The translations under genes were made by a program, and so were the position numbers. From NCBI GenBank assembly GCA_025656675.1, contig JAHXHN010000001.1:339501-403500 (forward strand): 64,000 nt of DNA. The letters run 5' to 3'. Positions 1 to 9,142 of the stretch are shown here, one piece after another. The stretch's first letter is position 1. Each line of letters starts with the position of its first letter. This stretch comes from Candidatus Thiodiazotropha sp. (ex Codakia rugifera) (lineage in GTDB: Bacteria > Pseudomonadota > Gammaproteobacteria > Chromatiales > Chromatiaceae). The notes below the pieces were generated by a model. The model was not told the DNA's origin. It made no database searches and saw nothing but the letters and a program-made list of their open reading frames with translations.

Positions 1-1329
1 ATAGTTGCCCTTGAAGATCTCGTTCAGCTGTACCTGAGGCGGTGCTATGCCTTTGAGGTAATAGGCCGACATCGCCATTGGCGGGGTCAGGAAAGAGGTC
101 TGCAGATTAAGCGCGACCAGGATGCCGAAGAACAGCGGATCTATGCCGAAATGGGGCAACAACGGCAGAAAGATCGGTACAAAAATGATAATAATTTCAG
201 ACCACTCCAGTGGCCAGCCGAGGATAAAGATGATCACCTGCGCCAACAGCAGGAACATTATCGGTGAGATCTCCAGACTGGTAACGAACTCACTGATGAT
301 CTGTTCGCCACCGAGATAGGAGAACACCGATGAGAAGGTCCAGGAGCCGACAAACAGCCAGCAGACCATCGATGTTGTTCGTACCGTCAGATAGACGGAT
401 TCCCGCAGGCGCTGCCAGGTGAAGGCGCGATAGGCAAAGGTCAGCAACAAGCCGCCCAATGCACCCACAGCGGCAGCCTCGGAGGGTGTCGCCAGGCCGA
501 AAAGGATTGCGCCAAGCACTGCCAGAATCAGAAATGCGAGGGGGAAGAACGAAGTCAGCAACTGCCAGATGATCTGGCTGACTGAGATATCACCGATCTC
601 CTCTTTGGTCGGTTTCGGTGCCAATTGTGGTTGCAAAGCCGAGCGCAACACCACATAGCTGACGTACAGACTGGCCAACAATAAACCAGGAAACAGGGCG
701 CCGGCATAGAGCTTTACAATCGAGATACCGGAAGCTGCAGCATAGACAATCAGCATGATCGACGGCGGGATCAGAATACCCAGGGTACCGCCTGCGCAGA
801 TGACACCGGCGGCCAGACTGGTGTTGTAGCGTGCCTTGAGCATTGCCGGAAAAGCAAGCAGCCCCATCAAGGTTACCACCGCGCCGACGATACCGGTTGC
901 TGTAGCGAACAGGGTACAGGTGATCAAGGCGGCTACCGCCATCGATCCGGGAACGTTTCTTGCTGCAATATTCAACGTATGGAACAGTCTGGCCACGATG
1001 TTCGCGCGCTCGACGATGTAACCCATGAACAGGAACAGCGGCACTGCAGTCAGTACATCATTCGCCATGACTGAATAGGTCTGATTGACGAACAGGTCAA
1101 AGATCCTGTTATTGAACAGGCCATCAATCCATAGCTGGATCTGTGTCAGCTGATCCGCATCGGCAGCAACCGCCTTGTTATAGGCACGCCACATGCGATC
1201 GGCATCGAAATAGGCGTAGTAACCGAAGCCGATGCCCATTGCCATCAGCGTGAAAGCAACCGGGAAGCCAAGCAGGATGATGAACAGAAAGATCGCCAGC
1301 ATGAATAACGCAACAATAGGATCAGACAT
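1..1329 (-). CDS. dctM: TRAP transporter large permease DctM (partial, 3' end off the window)
   Basis: Large membrane subunit of a tripartite ATP-independent periplasmic transporter, which carries substrate inward using the sodium gradient. The minus-strand frame is open from the ATG at 1329 to the window edge: 443 codons of almost continuous hydrophobic segments, beginning MSDPIVALFMLAIFLFIILL. It contains the glycine- and proline-rich stretches typical of DctM (for example GGTLGILIPPSIMLIVYAA and FLTPPMAMSAYYLKG). The start lies 3 nt after the dctQ stop, so translation is probably coupled. DctM proteins are usually 425-450 residues; this one has a hydrophilic insertion near residues 45-65 and may be somewhat longer. 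The C-terminus is not visible. Confidence 0.95.
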   Translation of the reverse strand, partial: MSDPIVALFMLAIFLFIILLGFPVAFTLMAMGIGFGYYAYFDADRMWRAYNKAVAADADQLTQIQLWIDGLFNNRIFDLFVNQTYSVMANDVLTAVPLFLFMGYIVERANIVARLFHTLNIAARNVPGSMAVAALITCTLFATATGIVGAVVTLMGLLAFPAMLKARYNTSLAAGVICAGGTLGILIPPSIMLIVYAAASGISIVKLYAGALFPGLLLASLYVSYVVLRSALQPQLAPKPTKEEIGDISVSQIIWQLLTSFFPLAFLILAVLGAILFGLATPSEAAAVGALGGLLLTFAYRAFTWQRLRESVYLTVRTTSMVCWLFVGSWTFSSVFSYLGGEQIISEFVTSLEISPIMFLLLAQVIIFILGWPLEWSEIIIIFVPIFLPLLPHFGIDPLFFGILVALNLQTSFLTPPMAMSAYYLKGIAPPQVQLNEIFKGNY

Positions 1330-1332
1330 GGT

Positions 1333-1977
1333 TCAACTGCGCTCCTGGTCGGAATATTCTTGTTTTAGTCCGCGACCATCTTCGCGGGATGTGCCTGCAG
1401 CAAAATCACCCGCTTCCAATTCCTTTTCACGGGCCAGCCGAACCTCCGTCTCCTCGACATCTTCTGCAGCCACTAGCCACTCACCGGTGCGGATGCAGAT
1501 GATGCAACGGAATACCTGGGCGATGCCTTGGATAAACAGCAAAATACCAGCGGCGACGATGACGGTCTTGAATTGAAAGATGGGTATGCCCGCCGGACTG
1601 TTGACACTGACTTCAAGGTAGCGCCATGATCGCTCGGCATATTTCCAACCGGAGATGATCAGGGCGATGACACCGGGAAAAAAGAACAGGAAATAGAGCA
1701 CCAGTTCAACACGTCCCTGGGTGCGTGGTTTCCACAGTCGGTAGATGAAGTCGCCGCGTACATGCCCCCCTCTCGAAAGGGTGTAGGCACCTCCCATCAT
1801 GAACAGTGCGCCATAGGTGATATAGGAGAGATCGAATGCCCAGCTGGTCGGTGCGTTGAATCCGTAGCGCACCACGACCTCGTAACCAACTCCGATGGCC
1901 ATGACCATGATCAGCCAGGCAAAGGCCTTGCCAAACCAGGCCGATAGGCGGTCAGCGAATCGTATATAGCCGAGCAT
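1333..1977 (-). CDS. dctQ: TRAP transporter small permease DctQ
   Basis: Small four-helix membrane subunit that pairs with DctM. I chose the ATG at 1977 (MLGYIRFADRLSAWFGK) because AAGGGG sits just upstream; an in-frame start at 2010 has no such signal. The product is 214 residues, with hydrophobic segments near residues 17-40, 50-70, 95-115 and 140-165. It has the family's VVVRYGFNAPTSWAFDLSYI region and a long charged C-terminal tail after the last helix. It lies between dctP (94 nt upstream) and dctM (3 nt downstream). The size and tail fit the larger DctQ proteins of 2-oxo-acid-type TRAP systems. Confidence 0.93.
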   Translation of the reverse strand: MLGYIRFADRLSAWFGKAFAWLIMVMAIGVGYEVVVRYGFNAPTSWAFDLSYITYGALFMMGGAYTLSRGGHVRGDFIYRLWKPRTQGRVELVLYFLFFFPGVIALIISGWKYAERSWRYLEVSVNSPAGIPIFQFKTVIVAAGILLFIQGIAQVFRCIICIRTGEWLVAAEDVEETEVRLAREKELEAGDFAAGTSREDGRGLKQEYSDQERS

Positions 1978-2071
1978 CGAGTTCCCCTTAAACGCTACTT
2001 TGGGCCTCATTGGGCGTCACAGGGCACAATCCGCACGGGATAATGCCCTGCGACAGACGGGTAGTGGGCTG

Positions 2072-3241
2072 TCAGAGTTTCAGCTTGCCCGGGAAGTAGT
2101 GGTTGTATGCCAGTGCGTAGTCCGGCGCATTCATCAGCTCATAATAGACAACGCGTTCCACCCAGGCACGCTGGCTGTCGAGGACCTTCTTCATGAACGG
2201 ATCCTTCTCCAGGTCAGGAATGATCTTGTCCCAAGCCTTGAGTTGGGCATCCAGGATCTCCTTGGAGGTACGTTCCACGGACACACCGTGCTTATCCTGC
2301 AACATCTCCAAATCTTTGGAGTAGTTATCCATCGCACTCGCCGTGTTGGCGGTACTGGCGGACTCCACGCCATACTCAAGGATGGCCTTCAGGTCATCGT
2401 CGAGATCATCGAAGAAATCCTTGTTGAATATGAATTCAAAGCTCTCACTTGCCTGATGATAGGAGGACAGATAGTAGTGCTTGGCTACATCCTGCGCCCC
2501 GAACCGGCTGTCAGACGAAGGGTTGTTGAACTCGAATGCATCGATGACACCGCGCTCCATTGCCGGGACGATTTCACCACCCGGCAGCTGGGCAACGCTC
2601 ATGCCCATCTTCTGCATCAAATCAGCCGCCAAACCCACAGTGCGGTATTTGAAGCCGTTCAACTGCGCGGCTTTACTGACCGGTTTTTTGAACCAGCCGA
2701 ACGGCTGCGCGAACATCGGAAAGCCAAGGAAGCCGTAGATGTCCATCTTCATGATGTCCTGGGTCAACTCACGGTACAACTCCTTACCACCCCCTGTATT
2801 GAACCAGCCAAGCATGGTAGTCGCACTACCGCCAAACACCGGGCCGGTGCCGAACAGCGAAGCTGCCTTGTGTTTGCCGTACCAGTAAACCGGTACCGTA
2901 TGCGCTGCATCGATCAAACCGTCATTGACTGCATCCATCACCTGGAACGCCTTGACCACAGCACCCGCCGGCAGCAGGTCAATCTTCAACCGACCACCCG
3001 ACATCTTTTCAACACGTTGCGTGTATTGACGGGCGAAGTCCATCCAGATATCCGACGAAGGCCAGGATGTCTGCATCTTGATGACCTTGGGAGCCGCTGC
3101 CGTGATAACAGTCGGTGCGCCGATGGTGCCCGCGGCAACGCCCGCCGCCGCAGCCAGGCTGCCTTTCAGAAATTTTCGCCTGCCGCTGGATTCATCGGCA
3201 GTCCCGTTTTCGACTGGTATACCCTGTTTTTCTTCACTCAT
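2072..3241 (-). CDS. dctP: TRAP transporter substrate-binding protein DctP (2-oxo-acid/TakP-like)
   Basis: Periplasmic solute receptor of the TRAP system. The ATG at 3241 has GGAGG 8 nt upstream, so I prefer it to the more upstream start at 3286; the product is 389 residues. Near residues 20-45 is a twin-arginine-type signal (RRKFLKGS, then an Ala-rich hydrophobic stretch), which suggests folded export by Tat. The mature part begins KVIKMQTSWPSSDIWMDFA and contains ERGVIDAFEFNNPSSD. That pattern recalls the TakP-like receptors, which bind pyruvate and other 2-oxo acids with sodium. The substrate is inferred, not proven. First gene of the dctPQM operon. Confidence 0.93.
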   Translation of the reverse strand: MSEEKQGIPVENGTADESSGRRKFLKGSLAAAAGVAAGTIGAPTVITAAAPKVIKMQTSWPSSDIWMDFARQYTQRVEKMSGGRLKIDLLPAGAVVKAFQVMDAVNDGLIDAAHTVPVYWYGKHKAASLFGTGPVFGGSATTMLGWFNTGGGKELYRELTQDIMKMDIYGFLGFPMFAQPFGWFKKPVSKAAQLNGFKYRTVGLAADLMQKMGMSVAQLPGGEIVPAMERGVIDAFEFNNPSSDSRFGAQDVAKHYYLSSYHQASESFEFIFNKDFFDDLDDDLKAILEYGVESASTANTASAMDNYSKDLEMLQDKHGVSVERTSKEILDAQLKAWDKIIPDLEKDPFMKKVLDSQRAWVERVVYYELMNAPDYALAYNHYFPGKLKL

Positions 3242-3603
3242 TTTCTTTCCTCCGGTTTGTGCTATCGCGACTGCAGATCCGACCATGCGGTTTTCAAGGT
3301 GTAAGGTCTGAAATGCTTCAGCATCTTATTGATTATTCGGATAACAATAGCATAGGCCCTATGAGTGAGTAACGACATCTTCCATAGCATCACTCAGCCG
3401 CTCCTTCAGATCATTTTTGTCGATACGATTCACTTCATTACTATCCGCAAATCCAGGTCTGCTGTGATGTTTATCCGCCTGTTCGAGTACTCCGGGCATC
3501 AAATCGCTTCGGATGACTGAGTACTCTGTCTCATGACTCAAGATAGCAGTATTTGAACATTGTGTGTGAAAGGTGGCGGTATCCGGTTTCTCAAAGCGAT
3601 TTA
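3242..3603. other. Intergenic region between the garR-like gene and dctPQM
   Basis: This 362-bp stretch separates two minus-strand transcription units. It should contain the dctP promoter and the 3' end of the garR-like transcript. I see no convincing gene, no strong rho-independent terminator and no repeat shared with the rest of the window. An open frame at 3359-3688 overlaps the garR-like gene in another frame and has no ribosome-binding site; I do not count it. Confidence 0.5.
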
Positions 3604-4488
3604 TCAGGAGATCGTATGGTTGGCCAGTTGTTCCAAAGCCCTGGCCATCGCCGAGTGATCCAGCTTTGACCAACCCTGCCCGGCACAAGCATTGAAAAGT
3701 TCCTGTGCGGTGGCCGTGTTTGGCAGACTAAGCCCGAGAGAACGCGCTCCGGACAAGGCCAGGTTGAGATCCTTCTGATGCAGTTCAATACGGAAGCCTG
3801 GATCAAAAGAACGCTTGATCATACGTTCGCCATGCACTTCAAGGATTCTCGAATTGGCAAACCCACCCATCAGCGCCTCTCTCACCCGCGCTGGATCGAC
3901 GCCAGCTTTGGAAGCGAAGAGAAGCGCTTCGCTGACGGCTTCAATGGTCAGGGCGACGATAATCTGATTGGCTAGCTTGCAGGTCTGTCCAGCACCGTTA
4001 TCTCCTACCAGCGTGATGTTCGCTCCCATCAATTGAAACAAGGATCCGGCCTTTTCAAATGCAGCTTCCGGACCGCCGACCATAATGGTAAGGGAAGCAG
4101 CCTTGGCGCCGACTTCCCCACCCGATACAGGGGCATCCAGATAGTCACACCCAAGTTGGTTGATTTTTTCGGCGAAAACCTTGGTTTCGATAGGGGAGAT
4201 GGAACTCATGTCAATGACCATTTTGCCCGGTGTCAATCCCTCAGAAACACCTTCCCCGGCAAACAGCACATGACTGACATCAGGGGTGTCGGGCAGCATC
4301 GTGATGATGATATCTGCCTGCTGTGCCGCCACTTTTGCAGTGGCGCACGAAACAGCACCCCCATCAAGCAGTTCCTGTGGCAATGGGGATCGATGCCTGA
4401 CCAGATAGAGTTGATGACCGCCTGCCTGCAGGTGCCCCGCCATAGGGTTGCCCATGACACCCACTCCGATGAATCCGATTTTACTCAT
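3604..4488 (-). CDS. garR: 2-hydroxy-3-oxopropionate (tartronate semialdehyde) reductase
   Basis: NAD(P)-dependent beta-hydroxyacid dehydrogenase, probably reducing tartronate semialdehyde to D-glycerate. The ATG at 4488 (MSKIGFIGVGVMGNPMAGHL) places the GxGxxG dinucleotide-binding loop at the N-terminus, as in the family, and gives 294 residues, the length of E. coli GarR. Other family marks are DAPVSGGEVGAKAASLTIMVGG (substrate region) and GAGQTCKLANQI with the catalytic lysine near residue 170. An upstream in-frame start at 4521 would add 11 residues and is less likely. The neighbouring transporter may bring in a related 2-oxo or hydroxy acid. 3-hydroxyisobutyrate dehydrogenase is the main alternative. 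Confidence 0.85.
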   Translation of the reverse strand: MSKIGFIGVGVMGNPMAGHLQAGGHQLYLVRHRSPLPQELLDGGAVSCATAKVAAQQADIIITMLPDTPDVSHVLFAGEGVSEGLTPGKMVIDMSSISPIETKVFAEKINQLGCDYLDAPVSGGEVGAKAASLTIMVGGPEAAFEKAGSLFQLMGANITLVGDNGAGQTCKLANQIIVALTIEAVSEALLFASKAGVDPARVREALMGGFANSRILEVHGERMIKRSFDPGFRIELHQKDLNLALSGARSLGLSLPNTATAQELFNACAGQGWSKLDHSAMARALEQLANHTIS

Positions 4489-4517
4489 GCCGATCGCCTC
4501 TCCTGTAGTAGGCCCGT

Positions 4518-5189
4518 TCACTCAATGGCGCAGCGCAAACCTTGGGTGATCTCGGTGAAATCATGAATAGCGGGATAGTCCCCAACCACCCTTGCCGGTT
4601 CCCTGGAGTCTGGTTTAAGCATCGCCAGCAACCAGTGGATCCCATACTCTCTGGCTGACCTCAACACTGATAGACTGTCATCCACAAACAGTGTGCGCTG
4701 TTTATCGAATGGGTGAAGCTTCTGCAATCGATACCAGAATTCAGGATCCTCTTTTGGCAGTCCCAACTGGTGTGAGGAGATGACCCGATTAAAGAACCCG
4801 GCCAAGCGGGTTTTTTCCATCTTCAGTGCCAATGTTTTTTGGTGGGCATTGGTCACCAATATCCGCTCTTTGCCGACACACATCAGCTGATCAAGAAAAT
4901 CTATGACATGGGGGTGTACAGCAATCAGATGATCGACCTCCGCCTTGAGCAAGGCGATATCGAGTTCAAGTTCTCTGCTCCAGTGATCCACGCAGTACCA
5001 TTCCAAGGTTCCTTCCACGCTCTTGTATCTCGCCAACAACTCCTGGGTTGCCTGATCCAGTGACATTCCCTTAGCCTCAGCATAACGGGAAGGTACATGT
5101 TTCAGCCAGAAATGGTTATCGAAATGGAGGTCCAACAGGGTCCCGTCCATATCCAACATGACACAATCAATTTGGTTCCAGTCGATCAT
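4518..5189 (-). CDS. yrfG: HAD-family nucleotidase, YrfG-like
   Basis: Haloacid dehalogenase-superfamily phosphatase resembling the E. coli GMP/IMP nucleotidase YrfG (222 residues; this protein has 223). HAD motif I is MLDMDGTLLDL near residue 11, motif II is the VTNAH region near residue 111, and motif IV is LFVDDSLSVLRSA near residue 167. The ATG at 5189 (MIDWNQIDCVMLDMDG) is favoured because CTAGG lies 9 nt upstream. That CTAGG is the outer end of the transposable element at 5199-5442, so the insertion may have supplied or changed the ribosome-binding site. The gene ends 29 nt before the garR-like gene and is probably co-transcribed with it. Confidence 0.85.
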   Translation of the reverse strand: MIDWNQIDCVMLDMDGTLLDLHFDNHFWLKHVPSRYAEAKGMSLDQATQELLARYKSVEGTLEWYCVDHWSRELELDIALLKAEVDHLIAVHPHVIDFLDQLMCVGKERILVTNAHQKTLALKMEKTRLAGFFNRVISSHQLGLPKEDPEFWYRLQKLHPFDKQRTLFVDDSLSVLRSAREYGIHWLLAMLKPDSREPARVVGDYPAIHDFTEITQGLRCAIE

Positions 5190-5198
5190 CTTCTTTAA

Positions 5199-5442
5199 CC
5201 TAGTGTGGTGTCTCATATTGTTTGACGATTATAGCGTGACACTAAGCGGCTAGCCGTTAGGCGCGTTCCGCAGGGAATGACAGGCCCTTAACAAGAATGA
5301 TAACGCAGTTGGGTACGTCGGGATTTTTCACAAATTCATATAGCGTCACAAAGCTCACCCATTGGGTGGGGAAAAATCCATTATTTGATTCTGCATTTCA
5401 TTACCATACGTCAGATATCAGCGGTCAACTGTGGAATCCAGG
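5199..5442 (+). mobile_element. MITE-like element, copy 1 (244 bp)
   Basis: Non-autonomous element without a coding frame. It is flanked by the 5-bp direct repeat TTTAA at 5194-5198 and 5443-5447. The right end, ggtcaactgtggaatccagg, matches the right end of copy 3 (54455-54474) at 18 of 20 positions. The preceding ~150 bp also align with copy 3: shared blocks include ttaacaa, aacgcag, acccaN2gggtg, cattacc, acgtcagatat and agcggtcaact. The left end keeps only the outer CCTAG; its inner part has diverged. The remaining bases up to the nudE start (5448-5710) hold no gene that I recognise and presumably contain the nudE promoter. Confidence 0.8.
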
Positions 5443-5710
5443 TTTAAAGTATTTCCTATGCGATAGGTCTTGTATCTGATGTTATTCGGGCATCCTTTTT
5501 TGCTCTCTGACTCAAAGGACTCACTGTTTCCTTACCTGCAAATGGTACCATCAAGTGAATTGAGCGACTTAAAAGCTGGCTTGAACCATCTGGGATTAAC
5601 CGCATTTATCATCACGGTATAGACCGGGATGCGTGTGTTACGAATCGATGCACGCTTCCGGATGAAGACAAACTAATACTCAACAATCAACATGCTCCGA
5701 TAGGGCGATC

Positions 5711-6253
5711 ATGGCACAAACACCTAAAATTCTCTCACAACAACTCATCGCGGAAACACGCCTGTTCCGCGTCGAGCAACTCGAATTGGAATTCGATAAC
5801 GGCCAACAACGCATCTATGAACGGCTGTTGGGCGGTAAGCAGGGGTCGGTCCTGGTAGTGCCCATGCTCGACGACGATACAGTACTGTTGATCCGCGAAT
5901 ACTCCGCTGGTAGTCAGGATTATCAACTCGGCCTGCCCAAAGGTCGCATGGAAGCTGGAGAAGAGCCATTGCAGGCCGCCAACCGGGAAATGTGCGAAGA
6001 GGTTGGCTATGCCGCAAGAGACCTCACACTGTTAAAAACCTTCACTATTGCACCCGCCTACATACGCCACCACACCTATGTTATTCTCGCGCGGAATCTC
6101 TATCCCAACCAGTTAATTGGGGATGAGCCCGAGCCGATCGAAGTCGTACCCTGGAAGCTCTCGGATTGGGATAACCTGATTGAACAACCGGACTTAACAG
6201 AGGCACGCTCCATTGCCGCCCTCTATATGACAAGGAATTTTTTAAAAAAATGA
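5711..6253 (+). CDS. nudE: ADP compounds hydrolase NudE (Nudix)
   Basis: Nudix hydrolase of 180 residues that cleaves ADP-ribose, NADH and related ADP compounds. The Nudix box is complete at about residues 77-99 (GRMEAGEE, then REMCEEVGY, fitting GX5EX7REUXEEXGU). The N-terminal beta region (RVEQLELEFDNGQQRIYERL) and the ending (LTEARSIAALYMTRNFL) fit NudE, which is about 186 residues in E. coli. The last 4 bases overlap cysQ in ATGA, so the two are translationally coupled. In many gammaproteobacteria nudE and cysQ are neighbours, which supports both names. Confidence 0.93.
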   Translation: MAQTPKILSQQLIAETRLFRVEQLELEFDNGQQRIYERLLGGKQGSVLVVPMLDDDTVLLIREYSAGSQDYQLGLPKGRMEAGEEPLQAANREMCEEVGYAARDLTLLKTFTIAPAYIRHHTYVILARNLYPNQLIGDEPEPIEVVPWKLSDWDNLIEQPDLTEARSIAALYMTRNFLKK

Positions 6254-7041
6254 GCTTACCTGTTTCCCTCGATACACTCCTGCAATTGGCTCACCAGGCA
6301 GGTGATGCCATTTTGCGGATCTATGACACTGAATTTGAAGTTGAGCATAAACAGGATAATTCGCCCCTCACCGCCGCAGACCTGGCAGCCCACCGGCTTA
6401 TCGTTTCGACCCTGGGGAAACTTACACCGGAGATCCCGGTACTCTCAGAAGAGTCATCGAAAATCCCCTTTCCCACACGTCAACAGTGGCAACGCTATTG
6501 GCTGATCGATCCATTGGACGGCACACGGGAATTTGTCAAACGCAACGGTGAATTCACCGTCAACATTGCCTTGATTGAAGACCAACAGCCTAGCTTCGGG
6601 GTGGTCTATGCACCCGTACTTAAAACAACATACTATGGAATGCCAGGTGATGGTGCCTGGAAACAGGAAGGTGAGAATCCCAGCCAGACCATCAGGGTTG
6701 CACCCCAGCGTCGGCAACCGGCCCTGGTAGCCGGCAGTCGTTCCCATGCGGGTGACTCATTGCTACGGTTTTTGCAAAAGCTGGGGGATCATGAATTGCT
6801 CAGCATGGGCAGCTCTTTGAAGCTCTGCCTGGTGGCCGAGGGCAAAGCCGATATCTATCCACGTCTGGGCCTCACCTCAGAATGGGATACTGCCGCTGCT
6901 CAGGCCATCATTGAAGCAGCGGGAGGTCGTGTCACCACCCTTGATCTGCAACCCCTCAGATACAACACCAAGGATTCTCTACTCAATCCACACTTTCTTG
7001 CCTTCGGCGATGACACCGAGAAATGGTCGGATTATTTATAA
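6250..7041 (+). CDS. cysQ: 3'(2'),5'-bisphosphate nucleotidase CysQ
   Basis: Inositol-monophosphatase-fold, magnesium-dependent phosphatase that converts 3'-phosphoadenosine 5'-phosphate, a by-product of sulfate assimilation, to AMP. The 263-residue product has the family motifs: ELD-like SEESSKIP near residue 68 (metal ligand), WLIDPLDGTREFVKRNGEFT near residues 85-105, and SEWDTAAAQAIIEAAGG near residue 211. It overlaps nudE by 4 nt. The perfect hairpin at 7143-7183 is its probable terminator. Confidence 0.95.
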   Translation: MSLPVSLDTLLQLAHQAGDAILRIYDTEFEVEHKQDNSPLTAADLAAHRLIVSTLGKLTPEIPVLSEESSKIPFPTRQQWQRYWLIDPLDGTREFVKRNGEFTVNIALIEDQQPSFGVVYAPVLKTTYYGMPGDGAWKQEGENPSQTIRVAPQRRQPALVAGSRSHAGDSLLRFLQKLGDHELLSMGSSLKLCLVAEGKADIYPRLGLTSEWDTAAAQAIIEAAGGRVTTLDLQPLRYNTKDSLLNPHFLAFGDDTEKWSDYL

Positions 7042-7142
7042 GCCATGGATGAGTGGATCAATTCTGGGACCGTCAGTAGGTGAAAAAACCAAAAAAAACC
7101 CACCGGCGAATCTACGCGCACCTCTTTTCCGTTATATAGTCA

Positions 7143-7183
7143 GCCAATGGGCCAGTGCTTAAGGGAAGAACTGGCCCATTGGC
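7143..7183 (+). terminator. Rho-independent terminator of nudE-cysQ
   Basis: A perfect 14-bp stem (gccaatgggccagt at 7143-7156 pairs with 7170-7183) with a 13-nt loop, followed by attatttt. It lies 100 bp after the cysQ stop and 24 bp before the convergent secreted-protein gene. It has a T-rich tail only in the plus direction. Confidence 0.85.
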
Positions 7184-7206
7184 ATTATTTTGCAGCGCAT
7201 GCCTGA

Positions 7207-7764
7207 TTACTGATCGATATCCTTGACTGGAAATGCCTTGGCAAACGCACTCAGTTCATCCAGGGAAGCATTGCTGCTCGAGAGATTGAGCATGCCAGGA
7301 GTCATCTTAAGGCCGATCATTATCTCGTTTCGTGATCCCTGTTCCATCACCATTCCGGTATAGCGCCCGAGGCGGATCTTCTTACCCCCTCCTCCTGCCA
7401 AACCCATTTGGCTGAACATGGCCGCCATACCACCGCCACCACTGGTATAGCTGACTTTGATGGTTTTTCCATCCTTACCGTATTGGGTCTCAATATTTGA
7501 GAAACCCATCGCTTTTTGCTGCTTGATCTCACCACGCTTCCAACCAGCCACTTCTTTTGCAAATTTTTCACTCTTCTGTGCCTGCAGTATCTGCTCAAGG
7601 GAGTCCAGGCACCATTTGGCTTCCTCGACCGCACCGGCAATATCGTCTGCTTTATAGAGTGCTGCTGCCTGTTTACAGTATGTCTCTGGATCTCCTTCAG
7701 CACCGGCCGGCAGCGAAAAAGCCAGGAGTGTTAATAGGGTCATGCCAAGCTGGCTCTTTTTCAT
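7207..7764 (-). CDS. Secreted protein of unknown function
   Basis: The ATG at 7764 (MKKSQLGMTLLTLLAFSLPA) has GGGGAGA 7 nt upstream and gives a 185-residue protein with a clear Sec signal peptide, probably cleaved after AGA near residue 22. The mature part starts with a short alpha-helical section (YCKQAAALYKADDIAGAVEEAKWCLDSLEQ) holding two cysteines that could form a disulfide. A glycine-rich loop follows (SYTSGGGGMAAMFSQMGLAGGGGKK), and then a beta-rich half. The helical start resembles one tetratricopeptide-like repeat. I do not recognise the family. It is convergent with cysQ; 260 bp separate its start from the divergent thioredoxin-fold gene. Confidence 0.8.
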   Translation of the reverse strand: MKKSQLGMTLLTLLAFSLPAGAEGDPETYCKQAAALYKADDIAGAVEEAKWCLDSLEQILQAQKSEKFAKEVAGWKRGEIKQQKAMGFSNIETQYGKDGKTIKVSYTSGGGGMAAMFSQMGLAGGGGKKIRLGRYTGMVMEQGSRNEIMIGLKMTPGMLNLSSSNASLDELSAFAKAFPVKDIDQ

Positions 7765-8025
7765 CAATTTCTCCCCAATGAACGATCTATGCAATATGAC
7801 GTCTGATGTCCTACCGAAGTAAATGACATCTAAATCAACCATAAACAATACAACCACTATTTGCTATTAGCTATTTTGCTTTTCTAGCGAGTTAGTGTAG
7901 TGTCCTGATTAATAAAAAGCCTATATTTCAGTCTAAACCCCCACCCATATAGTAGGTTTGCCTGACTGAAAGTGTAGGACAAGATAACTGATGCTCCGGG
8001 CTCCAACCTTAAACGATGGTGGGCC

Positions 8026-9066
8026 ATGTTGATGACCAAGCTACTGCCAAAAGGCCTGATCGCCTTATCCACACTGCTGTTGGTGGTTATACACCAACAG
8101 GCCTCAGCTATAGAATCTGAAGATGATGTCTTCACCTTCGATGATTTCCCACTCGAAGAGCTGCTCCAATACCCCGAATGGTTCAAAAAGAGCTTTCTGG
8201 AACTCCCCGCCGACCTGGAAGAGGCACTGGACAAGAACAAAAGCGGGATCATCCTCTACTTCGGCCAGAAACGCTGCGCCTACTGTAAAATGCTACTCGA
8301 TGTGAATTTCGGGCTCAGCGATATAACCACCTACACCCGCAGTCACTTCGACGTCATCCCCATCGATATCTGGAGTACTGAGGAGGTCACCACCATGGCG
8401 GGTGAGGTTATCACTCAGCGCGAATTTTCATTGCGTGAAAAGACCAACTTTACCCCATCACTCATTTTCTTTGATGAACAGGGCGAGGAGGCGTTGCGGC
8501 TGCGTGGCTACTACCCCCCCTATCAATTTCGAGCCGCCCTCGAGTACGTAGCCGACAAACACTATAAAAACGAATCATTTCCCGACTTTCTGGCACGGGG
8601 CGATGCGGTGACAACTTTTGAACCAGGCGACATGAACGAAGAGGATTTTTTCATCCCGCCACCGCACAATCTGGACCGGAGCCGTTTCCCCGGGCAACGG
8701 CCGATGGTCGTCTATTTCGAACAGGGCAACTGCCACGCCTGTGATGTACTGCACGGCCAACCTCTGCGTGACCCTGCTATTAATAAACTGCTACGCGGTT
8801 TCGACAATGTACAACTCGATATCCATGACCAGACACCTGTCATCACACCTCGCGGTGAAAGAACCAATGCTCAGCAATGGGCCAAGGACCTGGGACTCTT
8901 CTACACCCCCTCGTTGGTTTTTTTCGATGAGCATGGCAATGAGGTCATCCGTGTTGATTCTGTGGTGCGTTTCTACCGGCTGCGTAAGGTGATCAATTTC
9001 ATCACCAGTCGCGGTTATCTAACCGAACCGAACTATCAGCTTTGGCGGGTTAATAGTGGATTCTGA
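8026..9066 (+). CDS. Periplasmic protein with two thioredoxin-like domains
   Basis: A 346-residue protein with an N-terminal signal peptide (GLIALSTLLLVVIHQQASA). It carries two thioredoxin-fold halves. The first has GQKRCAYCKMLLDVNFG near residue 84 and TPSLIFFDEQGEEALRLRGY; the second has EQGNCHACDVLHGQPL near residue 236 and TPSLVFFDEHGNEVIRVDS. Both halves keep a CxxC pair and the cis-proline TPS motif, so both may be redox-active. The layout resembles SoxW/DsbD-type thioredoxins, but no partner gene is adjacent. The start may instead be the ATG at 8032; neither has a strong ribosome-binding site. The hairpin at 9242-9273 may terminate it. Confidence 0.85.
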   Translation: MLMTKLLPKGLIALSTLLLVVIHQQASAIESEDDVFTFDDFPLEELLQYPEWFKKSFLELPADLEEALDKNKSGIILYFGQKRCAYCKMLLDVNFGLSDITTYTRSHFDVIPIDIWSTEEVTTMAGEVITQREFSLREKTNFTPSLIFFDEQGEEALRLRGYYPPYQFRAALEYVADKHYKNESFPDFLARGDAVTTFEPGDMNEEDFFIPPPHNLDRSRFPGQRPMVVYFEQGNCHACDVLHGQPLRDPAINKLLRGFDNVQLDIHDQTPVITPRGERTNAQQWAKDLGLFYTPSLVFFDEHGNEVIRVDSVVRFYRLRKVINFITSRGYLTEPNYQLWRVNSGF

Positions 9067-9142
9067 TTTTTGGGCCGTGTTCAACTTAAGAACTTTTTCT
9101 ATGTGCCGATAGGCAGGACAAGATAGCATCCGCACATTTAAA

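Noticed and set aside
2000-3304. A 434-codon plus-strand open frame opposite dctP
   Set aside because: The minus strand encodes a clear TRAP receptor with a ribosome-binding site; the plus frame has no recognisable domain.
3359-3688. 109-codon minus-strand frame before dctP
   Set aside because: It overlaps the garR-like gene in another frame and has neither a start signal nor a recognisable product.
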